From Prevotella sp. P3-122 (GTDB taxonomy: Bacteria; Bacteroidota; Bacteroidia; Bacteroidales; Bacteroidaceae): a stretch of 64,000 bases of DNA. Below, one piece after another: positions 48,346-57,954 of the stretch. How positions within the stretch are numbered: the stretch's first letter is position 1; every line of letters begins with the position of its first letter. The position numbers were made by a program, and so were the translations under genes. The notes under the pieces are model-generated. The model was given only the letters and a program-made list of their open reading frames with translations, was not told the DNA's origin and ran no database searches. The stretch covers positions 22,640-86,639 of the forward strand of contig NZ_NPJH01000021.1 in NCBI RefSeq assembly GCF_002251365.1, given 5' to 3'.

Positions 48346-50639
48346 ATAAGGGCAGAACAAAATATGTCCAGGTGATATTGCCTCTGCCCCTCGAAGGTAC
48401 CTTCACTTATTCCGTACCCGATATCTTTGCCGACAAGGTGAAGACAGGGATGCGCGTGGTTGTACCCGTAGGAAAAAGCAAAACCTATACAGCCATAATA
48501 GATGAGACAAGTGAAGAAAACACCACGGGACTTGACGAGTCGAGGATAAAGGATATATACTCGCTGCCTGACGAAACACCCATGCTGATGCCGCAACAGA
48601 TGAAGCTGTGGCACTGGATGGCCGACTATTACATGGCAGCTCTTGGCGATATATATACTGCCGCACTGCCTGCCGGACTGAAAGACGAAGACGGATACAG
48701 GCCAAAGACAGAGACATATGTGGCACTGGCCGAAGCATACCGCAACGAGACTGCAATGCACGTCGCTCTCAACATGACAGCCAAAAGCAACAGGCAAAGG
48801 ACGGTGCTCGACACGTTCCTCGAGCTGTCACACTGGGCTGAGACCGAAGGCGACAATATTCCTGACGACATTAAGGAGATAACACGTGAGGAACTGCGCA
48901 ACGTAAGCCGCTGCAGCACGACAGACATAGCGGCTCTCGTGAAGAAAGGAATATTGCTCACATACGAGAAGGAAGTGGGACGGCTCAGCACAAAAGGCTC
49001 ATTCGCACCAGAGAACGCCAAGAAGCTTAACGAGGCCCAACAGGATGCATACAACAGCATACTGATGGGATTCTTAAAGAAGAACGTGGTGCTGCTGCAC
49101 GGTGTGACATCGAGCGGGAAGACCGAGATATACATACACCTCATGCTGAAGGCCCTCAGCCAGCACCAGCAGGTGCTGTTCCTGCTGCCCGAGATAGCTC
49201 TTACCGTACAGATGATGGAACGGCTGCAGAGGGTGTTTGGCAACAGACTCGGCATATACCACAGCAGATACAGCGATGCCGAGAGGGTGGAGATATGGAA
49301 GAAGCAGATGTCGCAGTGTCCATACGACATAATAGTTGGGGCAAGGAGTGCGGCACTGCTGCCTTTCAGCAACCTCGGACTGGTGATAATAGACGAGGAA
49401 CATGAGACAAGCTACAAGCAGCAGGACCCAAGCCCGCGCTACCACGCACGCAGCGTAGCCATAATGCTTGCCGCAACATGCGGGGCAAAGACTCTGCTCG
49501 GCTCTGCCACGCCATGCATGGAGAGCATGACTAACGCACAGAACGGCAAATACGGCTACGTTAGGCTCGACAGACGATACAAGGACATGGCACTGCCCGA
49601 GATAGTGACTGTAGACATAAAGGACATGCAGCGGCGAAAGATGATGAAGGGTCCGTTCTCGCCGCAACTGCTGGAAGCCATGAAGAAGACGCTCGAGGAC
49701 AACAGGCAGGTAATACTTTTCCAGAACAGAAGGGGCTTCGTACCCGTTGTGGAGTGTGAGGAATGTGGATGGGTGCCGAGATGCGAGCACTGCGACGTGT
49801 CGCTCACTCTACACAAGAACATGAACCTCATGACTTGCCACTACTGTGGACATGCCTACGGCGTACCAGAGGCGTGCCCGAAATGCGGAAGCAAGAGACT
49901 GCGGGGCCGCGGACTGGGCACGGAAAAGGTGGAAGACCTCATAACCGAGTTGTTCCCCGAAGCAAGGGTGGCACGCATGGACCTCGACACCACACGCACG
50001 AAGAATGCCTACGCAAGGATTATTGACGACTTCTCACACGGCAGGTCAAACGTGCTGATAGGTACACAGATGATAACGAAAGGACTGGATTTCGACAGGG
50101 TATCGCTCGTGGGTATCATCGATGCCGACTCGCTGCTCAACATACCCGACTTCAGAGCCTATGAGCATGCCTTCATGATGTTGTCGCAGGTGGCAGGCAG
50201 AGCCGGACGCAAGGGAAGACAGGGGCTCGTACTGCTGCAGACAAAGTCGGCAGAAATGCCAGTAATAAGGCAGATTGTCAACAACGACTTCGTTGCGTTC
50301 TACAACGACCTTGCCGAAGAACGCCGCCTGTTCTGCTATCCGCCATACACACGCCTAATATACATCTATCTCAAGCACAAGGACGAGGGAAGGGTGGAAA
50401 CAGCATCTACAGAGATGGGCAAAAGGCTGAGGACATGGTTCGGTGAGAGAATTCTCGGACCCGACAAGCCTGCCGTGGCAAGGGTCAAGACCATGCACAT
50501 CAGAAAGATAATGCTAAAGCTCGAAAACGGCATAGACCAGAAAAAAGTCAGGGAGTATCTGAGAATGGCACAAAGACAGATTATGCAGGACAAAAATTAT
50601 GCCACACTCCAGATATACTATGACGTGGACCCGATGTAA
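48342..50639 (+). CDS. priA: Primosomal protein N' (replication restart helicase PriA)
   Basis: 765 residues. An N-terminal 3'-DNA-end-binding domain is followed by a superfamily 2 helicase core with Walker A HGVTSSGKT (253-261) and DEEH (351-354). Eight zinc-binding cysteines lie at 472, 475, 481, 484, 499, 502, 512 and 515. PriA reloads the replisome at stalled forks. It overlaps the upstream 7TM-HD gene by 4 bases, indicating co-translation. Confidence 0.96.
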   Translation: MNKGRTKYVQVILPLPLEGTFTYSVPDIFADKVKTGMRVVVPVGKSKTYTAIIDETSEENTTGLDESRIKDIYSLPDETPMLMPQQMKLWHWMADYYMAALGDIYTAALPAGLKDEDGYRPKTETYVALAEAYRNETAMHVALNMTAKSNRQRTVLDTFLELSHWAETEGDNIPDDIKEITREELRNVSRCSTTDIAALVKKGILLTYEKEVGRLSTKGSFAPENAKKLNEAQQDAYNSILMGFLKKNVVLLHGVTSSGKTEIYIHLMLKALSQHQQVLFLLPEIALTVQMMERLQRVFGNRLGIYHSRYSDAERVEIWKKQMSQCPYDIIVGARSAALLPFSNLGLVIIDEEHETSYKQQDPSPRYHARSVAIMLAATCGAKTLLGSATPCMESMTNAQNGKYGYVRLDRRYKDMALPEIVTVDIKDMQRRKMMKGPFSPQLLEAMKKTLEDNRQVILFQNRRGFVPVVECEECGWVPRCEHCDVSLTLHKNMNLMTCHYCGHAYGVPEACPKCGSKRLRGRGLGTEKVEDLITELFPEARVARMDLDTTRTKNAYARIIDDFSHGRSNVLIGTQMITKGLDFDRVSLVGIIDADSLLNIPDFRAYEHAFMMLSQVAGRAGRKGRQGLVLLQTKSAEMPVIRQIVNNDFVAFYNDLAEERRLFCYPPYTRLIYIYLKHKDEGRVETASTEMGKRLRTWFGERILGPDKPAVARVKTMHIRKIMLKLENGIDQKKVREYLRMAQRQIMQDKNYATLQIYYDVDPM

Positions 50640-50665
50640 GGGATGAATGATTATTGATTAATGAT

Positions 50666-50869
50666 TAGGGTGTCCAGTTTGTTGTACCCAAAATGGAACT
50701 GTTCCTGATTTACTCTGACTACTTGCTCGCAGAGAACACATTGACCAGCACGCGCTGTAAGCGCAGAAGCGCATAGCCCAGGGTAGAGCGAAGCGGCACC
50801 CTGGGCTATGCGCAGGTTGCCCTTTCAGGGCGTTGCTACTGATATTTGTACATTAAACTGTACACCCTA
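50666..50869. repeat. Palindrome-rich element copy B
   Basis: 204 bp. The left end TAGGGTGTCCAGTTTG is identical to copy A; the right end AAACTGTACACCCTA has one mismatch to its inverse. The first ~100 bp match copies A and C with few differences, and the rest holds GCGCTGTAAGCGC and one CCCAGGGT/ACCCTGGG block. It lies between the convergent ends of priA and the AAA ATPase gene. Confidence 0.75.
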
Positions 50870-50888
50870 CTAAATAAATATTGTATTA

Positions 50889-52247
50889 TCAGAAAAACAC
50901 CTCTTCACTTCCCATGTCCTCCTTGTCGAGAAACATAATATAGTATATGGGCAAATACTTGACATTGCCAACTTGACGCACGATACGTTCATTGCTCACC
51001 ACAATCGCCGACTTGATGTGATAGTCAGTATTCGACAATAGCTTGTTCAAGGCACTGTGAATGGTATAATCTCTACCCGACTTCACCTCGATTGGCAAAA
51101 CCGAAAGACTTTCATAATCATCTATAAGATAATCCACCTCGCCATTCTTCCTGTTGTCATAATAAAAAAGCGAGAAACCATGTGCAGCCAACTCCTGAGC
51201 CACGACACTTTCATATACCGCACCCAAATTAATGCTCCGCTCGTCCCTCATAACAGCTTGAATATTATTGGCATACAGTTGGGCTGTAAGCATACCCACA
51301 TCGTTGAGATATAACTTCAGCAGGTTCTTCTGAACCGACTCCGACAACGGATAGCGCGGATTGCTCACAGCATGTACATCAAGAACTATGCCCGAAGAGA
51401 CAAGATACTCAAACTCCTCCTCATAACGGTCGAAACGGTCGCCATGCTTGTCCTGAATATTCTTTGCAACAATACGCTTCTTCTTGTTTTCCATTTGGGA
51501 TGGAATCATGTCGTAAATGCGCCTTACCAACAAGTTTCTGCCAAACGTTTCGACATACTTTGCCGCATCGTCCTTATACAGTTGATGGATAGCATTCTGT
51601 AGTTGTCTTACCTTTACAATATTCTTCGTGGCAAGATACTCATTAACCACGTCAGGCATTCCTCCAACAAGCAGATAGCGACGGAAATGAGTCATCATCA
51701 TTTCATGCACTTCCATGCACAGGCTCTCACCCTTACGCCATGCTTCGCGCATTGACATAATCGCCTCCTCGCCCATTCCGTTGGCAAGCAGGAACTCCTC
51801 GAAGTCTAACTGGAACATCTTCTTCCTTATAATGCTGCCCACAGGAATAGATGTAGTTGAACGGAGCGTCACTCCAAGCAGACTACCACTAGCTATATAC
51901 TGAAAACGTCGCTCCTGACGAAGGAACTTCAACATAGTAAGAAATTGTGGATATTGCTGAATCTCATCAAGGAACACTAATGTATCCGAAGCACTGCCCA
52001 ACTTACCTCCGGCTACAGCACTCAGAGCAAAATAAAACTCGTCTGTAGTGCGCACATTACGAAACACGCCCTTACCGTCAGCATCCTCAGCCAAGTTTAT
52101 TTCAATAAAATTTTGGAAAAGCCTACCACCTATCTCCCTGATAATAAACGTCTTGCCTATCTGACGAGCTCCCTCTATGAGAAGAATCTTGTCAGAACCG
52201 CCAAGCAGATGCTGCTCTATGTATTTTCCAATCTTCCTGTATAGCAT
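50889..52247 (-). CDS. ATP-binding protein, AAA_14/DUF4143 family
   Basis: 452 residues from ATG at 52247 (MLYRKIGKYIEQHLLGGSDK). A TTG start at 52256 would add three residues but lies inside the tandem repeats. Walker A GARQIGKT (26-33) and Walker B LVFLDEIQ (90-97) are intact, followed by the DUF4143 region (LVGGMPDVVNEYLATKNI) and a C-terminal VEVDYLIDDY-like segment (here NGEVDYLIDDY) reminiscent of nuclease-type folds. Family members have no agreed function. It is visibly more AT-rich than its neighbours and lies between two direct copies of the palindromic element, suggesting it was acquired. Confidence 0.85.
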   Translation of the reverse strand: MLYRKIGKYIEQHLLGGSDKILLIEGARQIGKTFIIREIGGRLFQNFIEINLAEDADGKGVFRNVRTTDEFYFALSAVAGGKLGSASDTLVFLDEIQQYPQFLTMLKFLRQERRFQYIASGSLLGVTLRSTTSIPVGSIIRKKMFQLDFEEFLLANGMGEEAIMSMREAWRKGESLCMEVHEMMMTHFRRYLLVGGMPDVVNEYLATKNIVKVRQLQNAIHQLYKDDAAKYVETFGRNLLVRRIYDMIPSQMENKKKRIVAKNIQDKHGDRFDRYEEEFEYLVSSGIVLDVHAVSNPRYPLSESVQKNLLKLYLNDVGMLTAQLYANNIQAVMRDERSINLGAVYESVVAQELAAHGFSLFYYDNRKNGEVDYLIDDYESLSVLPIEVKSGRDYTIHSALNKLLSNTDYHIKSAIVVSNERIVRQVGNVKYLPIYYIMFLDKEDMGSEEVFF

Positions 52248-52255
52248 AGCTTTCA

Positions 52256-52340
52256 AATTACACTTTTCAATATAAAACCGTGCTGCAAAATTACACTTTT
52301 CAATATAAAATCGTGCTACAAAATTACACTTTTCAAATTA
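52256..52340 (-). repeat. 33-bp tandem repeats, about 2.5 units, upstream of the AAA ATPase gene
   Basis: The CACTTTTCAA motif starts at 52261, 52294 and 52327, a constant 33-bp period. On the minus strand each full unit contains TAATTTTG, a match to the Bacteroidetes -7 element, and the last copy (TAATTTG) runs to within a few bases of the ATG. Units differ at two or three positions. There are no spacers, so this is not a CRISPR array. Confidence 0.8.
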
Positions 52341-52425
52341 TTCCGTGAAATAATCAAGAGAAAAAGTGCATGAAAATAATATCTTTCCGTTTTTATCAAT
52401 GTTTTCATTGGACATAATTAATAAA

Positions 52426-52700
52426 TAGGGTGTCCAGTTTGTTGTACCCAAAATGGAACTGTTCCTATTTACTCTGACTACTTGCTCGTAGAAAATACAT
52501 TGACCAGCACGCGCTGTAAGCGCAAAAGCGTTATTTGTCCTGCTGTTATCTACGCTTTTGCGCTTACAGCGCGACCATCACCTACATGAAATAACCCAGG
52601 GTGTCGCTACGCTCTACCCTGGGCTATGTGCTTTTGCGCTTACAGCGCGAGATTTACCTACATGAACTTCATAATTAGGAGATCCATTTCATAATTAGGA
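52426..52700. repeat. Palindrome-rich element copy C, right end missing
   Basis: It begins with TAGGGTGTCCAGTTTG, as in A and B, in the same orientation. It contains a perfect 21-bp stem on CGCGCTGTAAGCGCAAAAGCG, its complement, a CCCAGGGT...ACCCTGGG block and a further CGCTGTAAGCGC copy. The ACATGAACTTC...AATTAGGA stretch of A is present, then partly duplicated. The terminal inverted repeat found in A and B is absent, so the right boundary is approximate. Confidence 0.7.
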
Positions 52701-52755
52701 TACCCATATTTTGCACACTACGCTTGTTGTCGTATTGTGTACTTGCTAATGGTAA

Positions 52756-54273
52756 TCAGAATTTCAAATCGACACCTACGCCGAAGACACGGTTGGTACG
52801 TGTGAAGGAGTTTGTTACGCCTGCGTTCTCCATATCGTAGTCATCATACAATGTCTGGAAATAGGCTGCATTTATGCGTACCTTCTCTGTTACGTTGACT
52901 GCCACACCAAGACCATAGGAATAGGAATTGACGTTGAACGAGATGTCGTTCATACCGGCATCCTTGTAGCCATATTCCGTACGCTGTCCACCGGCACTCA
53001 CCGTCACCATCTTGTTGATGTCCCACTCGGCACCCAGCAGATATTCATTGGTATCGTCGAGCATCTCCTTAGTCCACTGCTCGGTATCGACATCGAAATA
53101 GTGGTGCCAACCAGCCATGACACGTACAGAAGGAACGATGGAATACTGCGCACCGACAGTGAGAAGAGCCGGAGAGTCTTCGGCTACCTTCTTGCCATCG
53201 GCAAACTTGCCGAGCATGGCTATATTCTCAGCACTGAGACTGTTGGCAGACTTGTTCTTAAGGCGCATGCGTGTCTTGAACTCATACTTGGCAGCAAGGT
53301 TCAGATTACCAGTCTTGTAGTCGATGCCGATGATTGGTGCAATGCCCCAACCCGTCTGGTCGCAGTTGAGCTCTATGTCCTGTGTACCGTTGGCAAGGGC
53401 TGTAGAGAGGGCAGCACCATTTGCGAACATTGCAGCCTTGTCAGGCATTCCAGCCTGATTCAACATACCTGCTACCTGGTTGAATGTGGCAGCCTGCTCC
53501 TGGAAATGCTGCATGGCGTTTACCATCTCGGCATTGCCGTTCTGTAGGTGTTCAACCTGTATGTTCTTTACATATCCGTAGTAGTTGGACGAGCCGTAGA
53601 GCATACGTACGCCACCATAGACAGAGAGGTTGTCGTTGACCTTGTAGCCAGCACCGAAGGTGAAGCCATAGTAATACTGCCTGCCACGCATGTAAGAGTC
53701 GTAGCTATATCTGTTGCCCATGGAATGGCCTGCAAGTGCCGGGTTGACCTGTCCAAGACCCGCATAGAGCTGGTTCATAAGGTCAATGGCACTTACACCA
53801 TTGACACTGGCATATGGGAAGCCGGAAACAATCTGCTCGAAAGAGCCTAGGCCGTTATCGTACTCGCACTTGCCGCCGCCACCTGTTACAGCAAAACCGA
53901 ACTGGAAACTCCAGTCACCCTTGTTGTATGCTGCCTGGATGGAAGGTAATATCGGTGCGTCGGCTGTTCCCTCGAACTTATGTACCTGCTGGCCAGGATT
54001 GCTGAAATTGTTGACAAAGAGCGGAAAACCCGTCTTGATGGTACGTGTCTGGTGTACATTCTGCACGTTCAGCGAGAGATGAAAGCCCTCGCCAAGAAAC
54101 ACTACGCCTGCGGGATTGCTATACACTCCGTCGATACCGATGGCGGCATCGCGTGCCGGATTTCTAAGAAAAGATACATTCTGGTTGGTGTTTGTTAGCA
54201 GTCCACCTGCCTCTACTGTGTTGCCGACAAACAACATGGAAACGGCAACAAATACAAATTTTAACTTATTCAT
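52756..54273 (-). CDS. OmpP1/FadL-family outer-membrane transporter
   Basis: 505 residues from MNKLKFVFVAVSMLFVGNTV at 54273; an in-frame upstream start is rejected because it lacks a signal peptide. The mature protein begins with NQNVSFLRNPARDAAIG and SNPAG, typical of the FadL N-terminal hatch, and ends in a beta-barrel closing strand (GVGVDLKF). Family members admit fatty acids or other hydrophobic compounds across the outer membrane. A -7 element TAACTTTG (54308-54301) lies just upstream, without a clear -33. Confidence 0.9.
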   Translation of the reverse strand: MNKLKFVFVAVSMLFVGNTVEAGGLLTNTNQNVSFLRNPARDAAIGIDGVYSNPAGVVFLGEGFHLSLNVQNVHQTRTIKTGFPLFVNNFSNPGQQVHKFEGTADAPILPSIQAAYNKGDWSFQFGFAVTGGGGKCEYDNGLGSFEQIVSGFPYASVNGVSAIDLMNQLYAGLGQVNPALAGHSMGNRYSYDSYMRGRQYYYGFTFGAGYKVNDNLSVYGGVRMLYGSSNYYGYVKNIQVEHLQNGNAEMVNAMQHFQEQAATFNQVAGMLNQAGMPDKAAMFANGAALSTALANGTQDIELNCDQTGWGIAPIIGIDYKTGNLNLAAKYEFKTRMRLKNKSANSLSAENIAMLGKFADGKKVAEDSPALLTVGAQYSIVPSVRVMAGWHHYFDVDTEQWTKEMLDDTNEYLLGAEWDINKMVTVSAGGQRTEYGYKDAGMNDISFNVNSYSYGLGVAVNVTEKVRINAAYFQTLYDDYDMENAGVTNSFTRTNRVFGVGVDLKF

Positions 54274-54500
54274 TTTAAATACAGTATAAAATATTGGCTG
54301 CAAAGTTAGCATAATTGTCCTATTCTTCCATCATAATATACCATATATTTAATAACTGTTAACATCAAAGAAGACAAACAATGCACACAAGAAATGATTT
54401 GTGCATCATTTTGAGAAAAAAAGGCTTTACTCCATGAAAGGGAAGAAACGGCTCAGTGGAGAAATTGTGTAACGAAGCGACACTCCGTAAGGGAAACAAT

Positions 54501-54545
54501 TACGCCGTAGGTGCAAAGCATCATGTGCCTGCATCTACGGCGTTA
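54501..54545 (-). terminator. Terminator of the small beta-barrel gene
   Basis: ACGCCGTAGGTGCA (54502-54515) pairs with TGCATCTACGGCGT (54530-54543) with one G-T pair. On the minus strand the sequence after it is AATTGTTT, a modest T-run. It lies 20 bases after the stop codon at 54565. Confidence 0.75.
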
Positions 54546-54564
54546 TAATAGAGGTTGGGTGTAA

Positions 54565-55170
54565 TTAGAAGAAATAGGCGAGACCAATCTGCCAGCTGTT
54601 TGCCCTTGCCTTGGTTCCGATAACGGAATTCACTGCTTCTCCGAGGCTTACGTCACCTGTCTTGCCTACGGCTATGTTGTAGTTGGCAGTGAGCTGAAGG
54701 CTGCTGACGGTAACACCAGCACCTACGTTTACGCTGAATAGCGACTTCTTAAGCTGGAAGGAGTTCTTATAGCTATCGGAACTTGTCCAGCTGAACTCAT
54801 CATCACCTACATTGAAGCTTACCTGAGGACCAGCGTATGCGAAAACGCCGATGCTGCCCAAACCAAGTCCATAGCGGGCATTGAGAGGAATGTCGATATA
54901 CTTTCGGCTGATGGTCTCATCGTCAATCTTCGACTCGGACTGATTGTAGAGTGCGGAGATATCAGCAGAAAGACCAGTTAGAGGGAGAGTTACCTTGAGA
55001 GTCGGACCAACAAAGAATCCAAGTCTGTTAGAAGACTCAAGAACATCCTTACTTAGGCTCATGTCAGAGACGTTGAGACCGCCCTTGATACCGAAACGTA
55101 CCTGAGCATCAGACGGAGTGGCTATCATCAGTGCTGCCACAACGAAAAGGAGTGATAGAAACTTTTTCAT
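54565..55170 (-). CDS. Outer-membrane beta-barrel protein (porin-like, OMP_b-brl type)
   Basis: 201 residues. The signal peptide ends at SDAQV (residue ~23). About eight strands follow (FGIKGGLNVSDMS, LGFFVGPTLKVTLPL, ending NSWQIGLAYFF), as in small OmpA/OmpX-like barrels common in Bacteroidetes. It is encoded 37 bp after gldN on the same strand and may be part of the T9SS operon, but no T9SS role is known for it. Confidence 0.8.
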   Translation of the reverse strand: MKKFLSLLFVVAALMIATPSDAQVRFGIKGGLNVSDMSLSKDVLESSNRLGFFVGPTLKVTLPLTGLSADISALYNQSESKIDDETISRKYIDIPLNARYGLGLGSIGVFAYAGPQVSFNVGDDEFSWTSSDSYKNSFQLKKSLFSVNVGAGVTVSSLQLTANYNIAVGKTGDVSLGEAVNSVIGTKARANSWQIGLAYFF

Positions 55171-55207
55171 AAATGGTATAAATTGGTTGGATAATTAAAC
55201 ATCATTA

Positions 55208-56299
55208 TTAATGTCTCTCCCTACGAACTGTGACACGTGCTGAAGAGGAGGAAGACGTAGACGAGGACTTACGGGTTTTCTTCTTTACCGACGCTGATGC
55301 CGAAGACGACGCTGTTTTATCCTTGTTCTGCTTCTTCATGGCCTTCACGGTCTTGGGGTCAAGTTTGGCAATGCTGTCCAACGAGTCCTTGCGCGCCTGG
55401 TCGCCCCAGATATTGGTCTCGAAATTCTTTATCTGTGCCTCTATCTGGTTTTGCGCCTTGGCAAGGAGGCTGTCACCAGCAGCCTCATCCATATTGCCGA
55501 AGTCACTCTTCGGCGAAACCATCTGGGCGAGGGTCTGCCCAAGCATATTGTTGGTCTTGTAAATCTTTCCTGAGTACTTGTTCATGGTGAAATAGTCGTC
55601 AACGCTCATCGTTGCGGCATTGTTGAGATTGCTCGTCATGATGGTCTGCTTGGCAAGGAATGGAGCCACATCATCATATTTCACCCAGAAGAGCGGGTAC
55701 TTGGTAGCGCCATCGCCGAAATCGTCCTGGCGCGAGAGTATCGGGCAGAGAGCCTGCACCTTGGTATGGAATGTCGCCGTTGTCTGGTCGTAGTATGACG
55801 ACTCCTTGATATAGTAGCCCTTAACCTCAGCCGAAGGAATATCGCTATCGTCAAGGCGAATGCCCTTGTCGGTACGCTCATAGAAGATATGGTAGTCATC
55901 GAGGAACTTCAGAGGCTTTATGCGTGCGGAATCGCTGAAATTCTCGTTTCCGTCGAGGCGGTACTCGTAGGCACTGATGCCTCCACGCGTCGGTCCTCTC
56001 ATGACGAGCTTGAACATATACGTGAACAAGTTCATCTGTGTGCCAATAGGCTCCACAGGATAGTAGAGTCCGGCATTGGCATCCTCGGTAAGGTCGAGTT
56101 CCCTGTAAACGTCCCTTCTCCAGACAACATCCTCGGACATCTGTGACTCCGTTGGGAATGCTATCTGCGCACGTGTCGTCATGGTATTGGCATTCGACTG
56201 CTTGGTAGCTTGCTGCTGTTGTGTCCTGCGCTTGGGTGCCTGTGCAGAGATAGCCTGCACCATGAACACCATGACAAGAATGGATAATATCTTTTTCAT
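55208..56299 (-). CDS. gldN: Type IX secretion system periplasmic ring protein GldN/PorN
   Basis: 363 residues. A signal peptide (ends ISAQA) is followed by the GldN domain, with VVWRRDVYRELDLTEDANAG and LFTYMFKLVMRG. The C-terminal ~40 residues form a Lys/Ser-rich tail (SSSASASVKKKTRKS). GldN forms the periplasmic ring of the T9SS with GldK. It is the last gene of the porP-gldKLMN unit, 35 bp after gldM. Confidence 0.93.
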   Translation of the reverse strand: MKKILSILVMVFMVQAISAQAPKRRTQQQQATKQSNANTMTTRAQIAFPTESQMSEDVVWRRDVYRELDLTEDANAGLYYPVEPIGTQMNLFTYMFKLVMRGPTRGGISAYEYRLDGNENFSDSARIKPLKFLDDYHIFYERTDKGIRLDDSDIPSAEVKGYYIKESSYYDQTTATFHTKVQALCPILSRQDDFGDGATKYPLFWVKYDDVAPFLAKQTIMTSNLNNAATMSVDDYFTMNKYSGKIYKTNNMLGQTLAQMVSPKSDFGNMDEAAGDSLLAKAQNQIEAQIKNFETNIWGDQARKDSLDSIAKLDPKTVKAMKKQNKDKTASSSASASVKKKTRKSSSTSSSSSARVTVRRERH

Positions 56300-56334
56300 A
56301 CGGAATTATTTTTTATGCAAATTTTACTGTTCCA

Positions 56335-57891
56335 CTACTTGACAACAATCTCCATTGCGGCAGACAGCTTACGGGTAATGCCGTCAGGTCCTACTGCCGT
56401 AACCTGCGATATGTAGAAGCGCTTGTTGCGAGACAGCTTCCTGAACGCATCCTTCTGCCTGTCAGAGAACTGCGCTCCATTGCTTGCCATCGGCACAGCG
56501 TTGCCCATGTTGTCGAAGAACACAGCCTCGAAGCTCAGCACCTTGAACGGAATGTCGAGCAGTCCATCATCAATGGCCGCATGTATGCCCGTAGCACCCA
56601 TGAGCGATGCCTTAGCCAGTCCGCCACCCTTGTATCTGTCCGTACCTATGGCGATATACGGCGTCGGGTCGGGCAGCTTGCGCACCTTGAACGAGAATGT
56701 TCCCATCTGCCGTGTCTTCCCCTTGTCGGTAGCCGATATGGAGAAGGTGACATCCTTGCCCACGGCTCCTGGCACTGCAACATAGTGTCCATCACCCTTG
56801 GCAGTGAGCGTGCCACCAGACATTGTTACGTGAACAGCATTCTGCGGTATTCCCGGCACACTGATGCTCATAGGATTGGCATAGCCGGCATAGAGAACGT
56901 TCATAAGGTCAGCGGCAATGGTTGCTCCCGACGGCGGCGCTATGACCTCGTACTTCTGCACGAACTCCCTACGCAGCAGGTCGCCAGCTCCATTGCGCAT
57001 AAGCATATAACCTCCGAATGTGTGCTCACCTACCCCACCAGCAGTAAAAGAGTACTTGCCGTTGGTGGTGTTCACCTTAGTGCCATTGACATAAATCTCA
57101 GGTTGCTGCGTAGTATCGACAGCTGCCATCACGATATTGGCAGTGAAGGTTTCACCAGGATAGAGGGTTGTTTTCTCAGGAATGACGAATGCATTAAGAC
57201 GGTTTACACGGATGTCCTTGATGTCGATGTTTGCCACAAGCGTGTGGAGCACCTCACCCTCGGCATAGCGTATATCGCTCTGAAGCTTCGACAACAGCGT
57301 TACGGCCGCTGCCACAGGCATACTCTCGAACATGTATTCCTGCCAGTTCTTGCCCAGTGCATTGTCCTTCTTTGGGACTTCCGTCGAGAGGTTGTCGGCA
57401 ATGAGTTTCTTCTGGTGCGGGTCAGTGACCATCTGCAATATCCTCTCGCGATAGGAGTTGATGGCATTGTAGAGCTTTCCGCCCTGTCCTGTTCCCGGTG
57501 CAAGCATCACCTGTGCCGCAGCCTCTATGTTGTCCTTGCCGACGATGTTGGTCACATCGGCATCTTTTCCGTCTGCCTCCCTGACAATCTGCTCCTTCAA
57601 GCTCTGTGCATAGTTGAAGAGCGAGTCACTCATCTGCTTGACTACGGTGGCCTTCTCAAACCATGCCTTCACCTTCTCTGGATTGGTCTTCATCTGCTCA
57701 AGGAAGGCACCGTACAGGGACTCGTTCTCCTTGGACGAGTTGGTAGTAGTGCGGTTCAGGCTCTCCTCGACAATGGAAAATCCGTTGAGCACCTCTGTTG
57801 AGACGTTCAACGCAAGCATCGCCATCAGAACGACATACATGAGATTAATCATCTTCTGGCGCGGAGAGACTGGTCTTTTCTTGATTGCCAT
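56335..57891 (-). CDS. gldM: Type IX secretion/gliding motor protein GldM/PorM
   Basis: 518 residues. A short cytoplasmic N-terminus (MAIKKRPVSPRQK) leads into one membrane helix (MINLMYVVLMAMLALNV) and a long periplasmic rod of several Ig-like domains. With GldL it forms the proton-driven motor that powers T9SS secretion. An Arg in SPRQK is in the position where GldM pairs with the GldL channel glutamate. It starts 63 bp after the gldL stop. Confidence 0.95.
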   Translation of the reverse strand: MAIKKRPVSPRQKMINLMYVVLMAMLALNVSTEVLNGFSIVEESLNRTTTNSSKENESLYGAFLEQMKTNPEKVKAWFEKATVVKQMSDSLFNYAQSLKEQIVREADGKDADVTNIVGKDNIEAAAQVMLAPGTGQGGKLYNAINSYRERILQMVTDPHQKKLIADNLSTEVPKKDNALGKNWQEYMFESMPVAAAVTLLSKLQSDIRYAEGEVLHTLVANIDIKDIRVNRLNAFVIPEKTTLYPGETFTANIVMAAVDTTQQPEIYVNGTKVNTTNGKYSFTAGGVGEHTFGGYMLMRNGAGDLLRREFVQKYEVIAPPSGATIAADLMNVLYAGYANPMSISVPGIPQNAVHVTMSGGTLTAKGDGHYVAVPGAVGKDVTFSISATDKGKTRQMGTFSFKVRKLPDPTPYIAIGTDRYKGGGLAKASLMGATGIHAAIDDGLLDIPFKVLSFEAVFFDNMGNAVPMASNGAQFSDRQKDAFRKLSRNKRFYISQVTAVGPDGITRKLSAAMEIVVK

Positions 57892-57954
57892 TATGGTATT
57901 GTTGAATATGAAACGTTATAGGCAGGTTCTATTTATATGTGAACCTGCAATATC

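Noticed and set aside
52256..52340. Possible CRISPR array
   Set aside because: The 33-bp units are directly adjacent with no unique spacers and no cas genes nearby.
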